Part shown: piece by piece, positions 28,521 to 36,119 of the stretch
Numbering within the stretch: the stretch's first letter is position 1
How the letters are laid out: the number at the start of each line of letters is the position of its first letter
Origin: Chara braunii
Taxonomy: Eukaryota; Streptophyta; Charophyceae; Charales; Characeae
Length of the DNA stretch: 36,119 bases
NCBI GenBank assembly: GCA_003427395.1
Contig: BFEA01000121.1
Location: 1,402,808 to 1,438,926 of the forward strand
Direction: 5' to 3'
Notes under the pieces: model-generated
What the model was told of the DNA's origin: nothing
Seen by the model: only the letters and a program-made list of their open reading frames with translations
Databases searched by the model: none
Program-made: the position numbers and the translations under genes

Positions 28521-30056
28521 AGTACTAGTCCCGTGCACGCTGCCTCCACCTCACCCTTCGATCAGCTGCCACATGGTGTCCGCCGCGAGCATTCAAGCTT
28601 CCATCACCCGGGACGACATCGAGGAGATGGGTGTGTGTTTTCTCCATGCCATCCCCCCCCATGACATCACATCGATGGATGCATCGACCAACCCACGCAT
28701 CACCGAGCTTCTAGACGCCGACGGGGACGTTTTCGAAGCCCCGCACGGAGTAGTACTGGATCGGCAAATTGGCCACGAGATCATCCTCGAGGCCGGGGCC
28801 GTACCTCCGCGTGGTTGCATCTACTGCATGAGCGAGGAAGAGTTAAGTGTGCTATGGGCACAACTTGACGAACTTCTTGAGAAAGGCTGGATTTGGCCTA
28901 GCTCTTCGCCATACGACGCTTCCGTTCTCTTCGTTCGGAAGAGGAACAAGGACTTGAAGTTCTGCATCGATTAGCGCAAGCTCAATGCACAAACTGCCGA
29001 CCTTTCTTCCGTGAATCGACGACCTCCTCGAATGCTTGGGTGGCGCAAAATTTTTATCCTAGCTTGACCTCAAATCGGGATATCACCAACTCGAGATCCG
29101 GCGGGAGGACCGCTACAAGACCGCGTTCAAGAAGCGATATGGGCATTTCGAATGGTTGGTCATGCCTTTTGGCCTTATGAATGCCCCGACCACGTTCCAA
29201 GCGGTTATGACGATGGAGTTCCGACACATGCTGGACATATTTGTTCTCATCTACCGCAACGATATTTTGGTGTATAGTCGAAGTTTGGACGAGCATGTGA
29301 AGCATCTGCGCACTGTTTAAGAGCGGCTACGACAAGGCAAGTACAAAGCTAACCGCGACAAATGTGAATTCGCGGGGCAGGAGCTCGAATACTTGGTCCA
29401 TTATGTGACGCCGCAAGACATCTGTCCGCTCGCGGACAAGATCGAGGCCATCCTCGTAAGGCCCAAGCCCACCAACACCACGGATATTCGCTCATTCATG
29501 GGGTTGGCAGGATACTACCAACGCTTCATCACTGGGTACTCAAAGATTGCCACACCATTAGCGAGATTACAATCGCCAAAGGTGCAATTCAAATTCAACA
29601 ACGAAGCTCGCAGGTCATTCCAAGCACTCAAGACGGCCATGCTCATGGCACCCGTCCTTATCATCTGCGCCCCCACCTTGCCAACGAGAGTGACAACCGA
29701 CGCTTCGGGCTATGGTATTGGGGCAGTCTTGGAACAACATGATGGCCATGACTGGCATCCAGTGGAGTACTTCAGCCACAAGATGCCTCCCATCAATTCA
29801 CTTGAAGATGCAAGGAAGAAGGAGTTGCTCGCATTTGTGATGGCTTTCAAGCGATGGCGACACTTCCTCCTTGGGCGTCGTTGGTTCACATGGGTCACGG
29901 ATAACAACCCGTTGACCTACTACAAGACGCAAGATACGATGAGCAGCACTACCGAATGACGAATGTATTTCATCGACCAATTTGACTTCACACTGAAACA
30001 TCTCACTGGCCTCTCCAATCGCGCAACAGATGCACTCTCGCGAAGACCCGATCTTT
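28521..30056 (+). pseudogene. reverse transcriptase and RNase H of element C (catalytic motif mutated)
   Basis: The linker and fingers read in one frame (MVSAASIQASI..., LLEKGWIWPSSSP, VLFVRKRNKDLKFCID) until TAG 28972-28974, which replaces a Tyr before RKLN. The rest continues in another frame with further stops near 29013, 29059 and 29318: LDLKSGYHQ, MPFGLMNAP and then YRND at 29252-29263 in place of the YLDD catalytic box. The thumb and RNase H (29393-29959) contain SFMGLAGYYQRF, TTDASGYGIGAVLEQ, RKKELLAF and TDNNPLTYY. TGA at 29957-29959 interrupts before MYFIDQFDF, and the frame then continues through NRATDALSRRP. Loss of the first catalytic Asp of the YxDD pair makes this RT inactive irrespective of the stops. 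Confidence 0.85.
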
Positions 30057-31487
30057 GCGCTATGACACATCCTGCCTTCGCATCCGACGAGGAACTCCAG
30101 CGGCATTTCATTCGGGGGGGCTACCAGTCCGATCCGGATTTTGCCACGTTATATGCGCCACTATCTTCGGATCACCCGCCGGCCAGCAATTATCACATCG
30201 TCGACGGGTACTTGCTTCTCCACTCACGAGGCAAGGACTTACTCTGCGTCACACGAGACCATCGTCTTCGGACTCGCCTTCTCGGCGAGTACCACGACTC
30301 GCGACTCGCCGGCCATTTCAGAGTCAATTGGACTATCACACGACTTTGGCAACAATTCTGGTGGCCCGACGTCATCAGCGATATTACTCGATATTGCGAC
30401 TCTTGCGAAGTTTGTCGACGAAGCAAGCCCCTTAGCCGCAATCCCTACGACGAGTTGCACCCGTTGCCTATCCCGCGGGAACCCAACCTCTCCATTGCTA
30501 TGGATGTCACCAGCCCGTTTCCCCGCGACGGCCTTGGGCACGACGACATCCTCACCGTCGTGTTGATCGACTGAGCAAATACGCCCGATTTCTCCTTTGC
30601 AGGTACTATGCCAGGGCACCCGAACTTGAGCGCCTCTTCCACATCGGCTGGATTTGCAGCCACGACATACTGGAATATCTCGTTAGTGAGCCCGACACTC
30701 GGTTCATGTCATCATTTTTGAACTTCTCTCATGAAGGAGTGCGACAGTGAAATGAAACCAAGTTCAGCTCGGCACCCACAAATGGACGGGCAAACGGAGA
30801 GAGCACATCAGATTGCTCAAATGATGCTTCGTATGCTCATCCGTATAGATCAGAAGGATTGGGTTGACCGCCTCCCCAACATCGAGTTCGCCTATAACAC
30901 TTCGTTGCATCCGGTTATCGGCGTGGCTTCATTCTAGTTGCACCACGGTGGCCGGAAAGGCCGTATCTTCGCTGATCTTCTCCTCCCACGTACTGCCGAC
31001 ATAGACGCCGCTTGCTCTCCCGCCTCCGTCCGGAAGTACAGGGAATTGTTGACTCAAGCCCATGCGAACATGCACAAGGCTCAAGTCCGCATGCAGCAGC
31101 AAGCCAACAGGCGTCCCGTGCCATGTCCCATCTGCGTCGATGATCTTGTTTGGGTCTCCGCGAAAGAGTTTGCGCTCGAACATGATGTTTCGCGCAAACT
31201 GCTCCCCAAGTGGTTTGGACCATGGACCGTCCTTTTAGCTGCAGGCGACAAGCCTGGCGACCAATCCTTTGTGATCGACATCCCTCCAGATTTGTCGGTC
31301 CATCCAGTCTTTCACACCTTGAAGCTGGCGGCATACACACCAGCCAAGGACGACGACTTCTCGGACCGAAGATCATAGGACCCTCCATCCATGGATGGTC
31401 ATCAGGAGATCGATCGCGTCTTCACGCACCGCAAGTACGGCACCAAGCCAATGCGATACAAGGTCTCATTCAAATGGTGCAACCGCA
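30057..31487 (+). pseudogene. integrase of element C, C-terminus truncated at the arm
   Basis: The zinc region is intact by eye (EYHDSRLAGHF...CDSCEVC). The first core Asp is in AMDVTSPFP. TGA at 30572-30574 and a frame change follow, then the second acidic position reads SEPDTRF (Glu where SDRD-type Asp is expected). The third is DGQTERAHQ at about 30780. TAG at 30935-30937 and 31376-31378 break the frame further. A GPY/F-like module (KLLPKWFGPWTV) is at about 31200. The final piece EIDRVFTHRKYG...YKVSFKW resembles the first half of a chromodomain and stops at 31487, where the right arm begins. Confidence 0.83.
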
Positions 31488-31539
31488 GTCGGAGGGCGCG
31501 GTGTCCAGACCCTCCGCTGTGTACTAGGCACTCGCTCAC

Positions 31540-32640
31540 TCACCTCTACGTGTGGGCTGCCTGCCCACATACCTTCGCTGCAAGTTCGGTACCAGTCCGC
31601 TGGGTCTTGCAGAATTGACAGGCCCCGCTATTGGGCTCCCTGTGGTACTGCACAGGCTCGGTGCTCTGCCCTACAATAGACCAGCCTGTAGATGAAGCGA
31701 TCATTAGATTTTGCCAGCGCGACAGAAAAGGGGGTAGCATGGTCTACTCTGCCACGCGCTCGGCTCTAATGGTCCTGATCTGGGCTGAGTGCAGGGATGG
31801 GATAGCAATAGTCGGCTCGGATTTCTCAACCGCGTGCCACGTCCTCATAGTCACGTTCTGGAAAAGGTACAGTGGTGACGGTCACATTAGAACAAAAAAG
31901 AGTTAAAGAAAGAAAAAGAAAGGAAAATTAAAAAGCGAAAGGAAGTCATGTGTCAGATCTGCGCGCTGATCTGAACCCTCGCTTTAGTTTGGGATGATCT
32001 AGCGACCTCTGGCTGCGGCGGCGTTATAATTCCCTTCCTTTCTTAGTTCTATTATTATTGTTCTTGCTCATTTTATTAGATGGATGTTCTTTAAGAGTCC
32101 GCTTCCTTTTTCGAACCTTCGTCACTTCGAGGGAAGGAGTGCGAACGACTCATTTTCGAACCCCAATTGCAGCTCGGTGGTCTGGATTGGCCCGACTCTT
32201 CGTGTATCACCCTGTGGCTGACCTGTCTAGCTGAGCATCACGCAGTGGGACCCCAAAAGAGGGGCAACCCGCGGCCGCGTTGGTAGAAGGCTTATCACCC
32301 CCCGTGGAGGGTCATAAGCCCCCTCCTTGCCATCGGAGACGGGTACCCAATAGGAGTAGGCCGATAACATGTTTTGAAGGGAGGAGTGTGTCTGTCGGTA
32401 TCTCGTTATGGGACCACCGGTTCATACCTGTAGTCACATCACGAAGATTAGTGATCGACAGTAGCCCAGTGAGCTTGGCTCGTGCTCTGATGAGTTTCGA
32501 TCTTTCGTCTTTTATTAAATTATTTGATTTGGCCTTATTTTATTATTTTTGGAACTCTAAATTATTAATATGAAGAATTAAAAAAGGAGGGTTATTTGAA
32601 TTCTTCATCTAGAACGCAGGGATTGTGGTGAGTGGCGAGC
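31540..32640 (+). other. non-coding inner part of right arm
   Basis: No gene. Contains an A-rich AAGAAAG tract (31890-31945), T-rich stretches and the conserved CCCCCTCCTTGCC block. Related to 26980-27880 inverted. Confidence 0.5.
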
Positions 32641-32648
32641 CTATAAAG
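32641..32648 (+). promoter_or_regulatory. TATA box of right arm
   Basis: CTATAAAG, aligned with CTATAAG in the left arm. A conserved ATGGCACGTAGCAA lies about 160 bp downstream (32805). Confidence 0.5.
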
Positions 32649-32815
32649 GGTGAGGCAAATAGTCTTCAGCTATTGGCTGGTAGAAGCGCACAGGCCATCC
32701 TGTCGTGCTAATGTTGGCGGTCTAAGGAAGTTTGGTGTCTTGGAGGGGGAAAGTCTTCGTGAGTGTGTGCTGAGTACCAATCTCAGTTTATCTTACAAGC
32801 GGCTATGGCACGTAG

Positions 32816-33280
32816 CAACGACCTTTTCGGCTAAAGGCTAGGGCACTTGAGGTTTTACTAGAGTTGGGAGCCTATGCGCGAAAGGGGGCTATAGTGGACG
32901 CCTGCCTGAGCTACAGTAAAAGTGACGGGCAGGCAAGGTTAAAGATAAACGTCTATGGAGGGAAAGAACAAGAGATGAGGGAGGATGAGAAAGTGCAGGG
33001 GGTAGTCACTGAGGCTCGCAATCGAGTCGAGCGAAGGTGCAGGAGGGATGGAGTGGATGCGGCCCTGAAGGTTACGGTCTCTTACCACGAGGAAGAAACC
33101 ACCACGAGCACGACTGAGCGAGAGCAGCAGGAGCTGGACCGAGACTCAGAGTCCGAGTCCGAAGCTAGAGACGCGCAGACGCGGTCCTGGCATGGGCTGG
33201 AACAGTGGAGGAGGGAGCATCCGCCGAACGAGTCGGTAGAGGACGGAGCAGAGGCCAGCTCGACCCAGCGACGAGACTGA
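32816..33280 (+). CDS. arm ORF, right copy (unrecognised acidic protein)
   Basis: Open from 32816 to TGA 33278-33280, 154 codons. The frame contains no ATG before 32975. A conserved ATG at 32805 (reading MARSNDLFG) sits in another frame, so either translation starts internally or a one-base indel separates the true start. The middle is Lys/Arg-rich (EARNRVERRCRRDG), followed by a beta-like LKVTVSYHEEE and a long acidic Ser/Thr/Glu tail with EQQELDRDSESESEA and GLEQWRREHPP. No zinc knuckle, catalytic signature or membrane segment. Presence of the same frame in both diverged arms argues that it was a real gene. It might be an accessory protein of a large repeat element. Confidence 0.5.
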   Translation, partial: QRPFRLKARALEVLLELGAYARKGAIVDACLSYSKSDGQARLKINVYGGKEQEMREDEKVQGVVTEARNRVERRCRRDGVDAALKVTVSYHEEETTTSTTEREQQELDRDSESESEARDAQTRSWHGLEQWRREHPPNESVEDGAEASSTQRRD

Positions 33281-33653
33281 GGCCGCTAAGTGGTTACAAG
33301 AGACCAGACAGTGGGGAGTGCGTGCACAGAAGTCAAACTTGAGAAAAGGTGTTTGTTTTGCTTCTCAATCGTGGGCATCATCACTGGCGCGAAAGCTACT
33401 GCTCTGAATAGACATTTATGAGTCCGCTACGAGAAATACTGGGGAGCTATGTAAAGGACTTTTGGCTAGCGTCTTCGGTTTACCTCTTAGTTTCCATAGC
33501 GAGTGTCAGCCAACCCGACCTTTGTAAGGAATAATCCGGTACCTGTATGTTGGCGAAGCCTACACGGAAAAGTCAACTATGTGGTGAGATGTGCACAGGA
33601 GACGCCCGAGGCCGTGTGTTTGGGCTGCTGAGGAAGCCAATGCTGACGTCATC

Positions 33654-34830
33654 CTTGTATAGAGCGTGCCTGTTTGACTCCGTGAAAAGTTTGTAACACT
33701 CTTCACCCGGGGCGTGAGGTAATCAAGTTTGGACGTGAGAAGTGAGATACAGTAGGTGCGTGTGATCAACCATGGGAAATGAGGTTTACCAAAGCACGTC
33801 AGGCAAAAGAAGACGATTGGAAAGGCATCCAACCCTCATCAACTGTTTCTTGCTTCATGATGGCCAAGTCGAGATGGCTGCAAGAAAGTGAGAGGGGTGT
33901 TCTCTAATATAGGTGACGTCACTTGCTTGGGGTGCGTTTTATACGTTGGCGATCACGTCACATCCGGTGGGCGTCACTGTTAGAGTAAGCTGCCCCCCTG
34001 TCAGAAGAAGAAGGGGTCATCACCATGGTCCTCTCCCGCACAAGCAGGGTGGAAGAGGGCTCTGCGCGTGCACTTTATGTGGTGTATACGTAATCAGCGG
34101 GGTGGAGAGTTAGAAGAACGGTGTGTTACGGTGGATTAGCAAGGTTGGTACTACTACAAGAAAGACGAGGGTTGTTTTCATCATCGACGACTAAACCTAC
34201 CGTCGTGAGTGTGTTTAGCGCCACCCCTCCCGCATAGTGCCCTTTTCTTTCCATCTACATGGTAAACTGTTCTATCCTCTCACTCAATCTGCGGTACTGA
34301 CCTCACTATTATTAGAAAGTTGTTGTCTTCAAACGAGCCGGAGTCTGAAAACGAAATACTGAGTAAGTACTTTCGTGATGCATGGGTGGTTGTCGTTGTT
34401 GACCACAATAGAGCCTCTTGCATAGACTGAGGGAGATCTAGTGATGTAACTAACTCGGTGCAGAGGAGTGGCCAGAGTAGCGATCAACGACTTGTTAATG
34501 AGCCCAAATCGACCGCAAAGGGCTTTGAATGGTCTGAGAAAAGAGGCATAATCATTAGTGAATAAGTACGTGTTCGCAGAGTTACCAGAGATGTTTACTC
34601 ATAATCTTGGGTATGAACTTTTCAAGAAACGCGCAAATGGCACTTTTGTTTCCCCCCCCTTTTCAGATGACGCTGTGAGGAAACTTGGGGAGGGGCGCCT
34701 ACTGCTCGCTGAAGCCAAGGGCTACGGCGCCTGTCACTCGCCGCGCCCGCTTCCGAGGTCCTCAGCGACCAGCAGGCATCGAAGTCGGGGGCGCCCTGTC
34801 ACGCTCCCTAGCAGCTTCGACCAACAAGGT
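33654..34830. other. no gene seen
   Basis: Frames below about 90 codons except one that runs into the CT microsatellite. No recognisable motif. Short GTGAG/GAAGA-rich words only. Confidence 0.4.
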
Positions 34831-35040
34831 GTTTCAACTGTTAATTGGTATCGCTCACCAGTACGTTTCTGCAATCAATTAATAATTCAGCCAATTCACG
34901 CACTAAGGGGTTTCAACAGTCAACCGGTGTCACACAGCAGTGCGTTTCAACAGTCAATAGCCACGCCACGCAATGGTGAGGTTTTAGCAGTCAGCTGGGA
35001 ACAGCAACTAGGCCGCCCCAGTAAGTTTCACAGTCAACTT
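34831..35040 (+). repeat. GTTTCAACAGTCAAT irregular tandem array
   Basis: Six copies of GTTTCAACAGTCAAY or close variants begin at 34831, 34865, 34910, 34944, 34981 and 35025. Spacing alternates roughly between 34-37 and 44-45 bp. Several copies are followed by a GG or TGG. Confidence 0.7.
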
Positions 35041-35099
35041 TGGATGTGCCACCCCACTTTCTCTTTTCCTCCCCTTTCGCTGTTCTCGCTCCCTTACTC

Positions 35100-35181
35100 A
35101 CGCTGTTCACTCTCCCTCAGTCTCGCTGCACTCTCTCTCTCACCTTCGCTGTTCCCTCTCTCTCAGTCTCTCTCTCTCTCC

Positions 35182-35250
<69 letters not shown>

Positions 35251-35322
35251 CCGTGGTTCTCTGTAGTTGTTCTCTCAATCTCTCTCTCGCCCATTGTTCT
35301 CTCTATCTTTCTCTCCCCCGCT

Positions 35323-35389
<67 letters not shown>

Positions 35390-35390
35390 C
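35100..35390 (+). repeat. CT microsatellite, two long blocks
   Basis: (CT)n at about 35160-35245 and 35325-35387, separated by CT-rich imperfect sequence. All long frames here, on both strands, are repeat artefacts. Confidence 0.95.
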
Positions 35391-35505
35391 GGGATAGCCC
35401 CTTGCGCTCGAGCAGATTGTAACCAAGCTGGCTCAAAGTCACAAATGATATGTTCGATTGAGAAGCTCTCAATCGGCCAGCATTGCATTCCCCAGTAATA
35501 CCCTG

Positions 35506-35685
35506 AATGGCAATTTGAAAACGACTCGGTTGAGAGTTTGGGATGACGCCCTCGCCCGTGTTGACCTCGATCGATCCGAAATAAAGTTCCTTAGAATGCC
35601 CTTGATTCGGCAGTTTGTAGACGATCAGCCTCTTGAGTCCCGGGAATTAATTGAGTTAAAATCGTACAAACATATGATAAAATAA
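35506..35685 (+). other. short protein-like open stretch followed by A-rich tract
   Basis: About 60 codons read NGNLKTTRLRVWDDALARVD and onward, ending at TAA 35683-35685 next to an A-rich AAAATAAAAA tract (35676-35712). No ATG at its start (first Met codon near 35596). It could be the 3' end of an unrecognised coding sequence or chance. Confidence 0.25.
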
Positions 35686-35730
35686 AAAAATAAAAATAAA
35701 AAGAAAACAAGATAAAAGACCCAATTGTGC

Positions 35731-35738
35731 TATAAAAG
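35731..35738 (+). promoter_or_regulatory. strong TATA box before the hairpin array
   Basis: TATAAAAG in the context GTGCTATAAAAGGCAG, close to the eukaryotic consensus. Transcription would start at about 35760, about 30 bp before the first hairpin monomer. Confidence 0.55.
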
Positions 35739-35787
35739 GCAGAAGTATTTGCCTGGATCGAACGGCGAAAATAGTTACCCCCCCTTT

Positions 35788-36119
35788 CAGCGGCGGCATA
35801 CTCTTGCTTCTTCGGACTGATCTGTGGGGTCAGTTGTTCCCATCAGCAGCGGTGGGCTCTTGCTTGATTGATCCACTCCCACAGGGTGTTCTGGACAGAT
35901 CAGCAAACGTTCTTTGGCTAGTCCGCTCACAGCGGCTATTCTCAGCAGATCAGCAAGTGTACCTTGATTAGCCTGCTCAGACAGGCTGTTCTCGTCAGTT
36001 CTGCAAAGGGACTTTGGCTAGCCAGCTCACAGGGGCTATTCTCAGCAGATTAACAAGTGTACTTTGATTAGCCTGCTCACACAGGCTATTCTCGTCAGAT
36101 CTGGAAAAGAACTTTGGCT
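35788..36119 (+). repeat. tandem array of 50-bp hairpin monomers, dimeric order, cut by window end
   Basis: Monomers begin at 35788, 35844, 35896, 35946, 35996, 36046 and 36096 (partial). The last full four are exactly 50 bp each and alternate in two types (A: CTTTGGCTAG; B: CTTGATTAGCC or CTTTGATTAGCC), a 100-bp higher-order unit. Each full monomer carries a short inverted repeat. Examples are ACTGATC/GGTCAGT at 35816-35834 and AGCCTG/CAGGCT around a 6-nt CTCASA loop in type B. The two leftmost monomers are longer (52-56 bp) and more diverged. Confidence 0.85.

Larger units (their letters stand above)
27936..31487 (+). mobile_element. element C: truncated Ty3/gypsy pol between inverted arms
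   Basis: Protease, RT, RNase H, integrase and the beginning of a chromodomain-like module lie in order on the plus strand. Both ends coincide with the inner edges of the inverted arms: gag is missing on the left and the C-terminal module is cut on the right. Many stops and at least two frame changes occur. It belongs to a different lineage from element A: the motifs differ throughout and the third-position bias is weaker. Confidence 0.85.
31488..33653 (+). repeat. right inverted arm (about 2.2 kb)
   Basis: Inverted counterpart of 25906-27935 (see the anchors there). It starts exactly where the chromodomain-like frame of element C is cut. It holds a TATA-like box, an ORF of about 155 codons and, near its outer limit, TGACGTCA (33644-33651), a palindromic bZIP-type site. 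In the left arm the corresponding octamer is TGACGTCA with one neighbour changed. Confidence 0.75.

Noticed and set aside
18622-31487. One single retrotransposon made of gag B and pol C split by a 7-kb insertion
   Set aside because: Plausible because both resemble one family from memory, but the sequence shows no target duplication or shared junction at 20.5 and 27.9 kb, and the pol ends at inverted arms instead.
34558-35397. 279-codon open frame on the plus strand
   Set aside because: The second half is CT microsatellite read as Ser-Leu repeats, there is no ATG at its start, and the first half shows no motif.
35788-36119. CRISPR-like array
   Set aside because: Repeats are contiguous 50-bp monomers without unique spacers, and the context is eukaryotic.

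Overview
The window looks like repeat-dense nuclear DNA of a green plant or streptophyte alga. It carries Ty3/gypsy (Metaviridae-type) LTR retrotransposons, eukaryotic TATA and AATAAA signals, tRNA-iMet-like primer-binding sites, a hAT-type miniature DNA transposon and long GA/CT microsatellites with an assembly gap. There are no bacterial operons, ribosome-binding sites or CRISPR arrays. The style of the second gypsy pol (27.9-31.5 kb) and of the gag at 18.6-20.2 kb reminds me of the abundant families of the charophyte Chara braunii. That attribution is from memory and was not tested.

Layout. 1-1.7 kb: AT-rich DNA interrupted by a 767-bp non-autonomous hAT element with a perfect 8-bp target-site duplication. 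1.7-8.87 kb: element A, a chromodomain-bearing Ty3/gypsy element in + orientation (gag, protease, RT, RNase H, integrase, GPY/F, chromodomain, 3' untranslated region, polypurine tract, 3' LTR-like sequence), broken by several frameshifts and stops. 8.87-11.42 kb: two tandem copies of a 1.2-1.35 kb LTR-like repeat. 12.86-14.10 kb: a third copy, inverted, followed on the minus strand by a primer-binding site. 14.1-15.5 kb: mostly unassigned, with a possible decayed exon. 15.5-20.5 kb: a second LTR region (with a duplicated, covarying hairpin and a 50-N gap in a GA tract), a primer-binding site, and a frameshifted gag with an altered zinc knuckle. 20.9-21.55 kb: an unrecognised open frame of about 217 codons on the minus strand. 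21.6-25.9 kb: no convincing gene. 25.9-33.65 kb: two inverted arms of at least 2 kb, each carrying a TATA-like box and a related ORF that reads outward, facing away from a truncated gypsy pol (element C) whose ends lie exactly at the arms. 33.65-36.1 kb: simple repeats, then a strong TATA box followed by an array of 50-bp monomers that each contain a short inverted repeat.

Working together: almost everything here is mobile-element machinery and its debris. Gag would form the particle. Protease, RT, RNase H and integrase would copy and insert the element, and the chromodomain of element A would direct integration to modified chromatin. All pol regions seen are disrupted, so none of these copies should be autonomous as assembled. 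The most unusual architecture is the repeated use of inverted LTR-like repeats (10.07-14.10 kb and 25.9-33.65 kb), the outward-reading arm gene present in two diverged copies, and the hairpin array downstream of a TATA box at the right edge.
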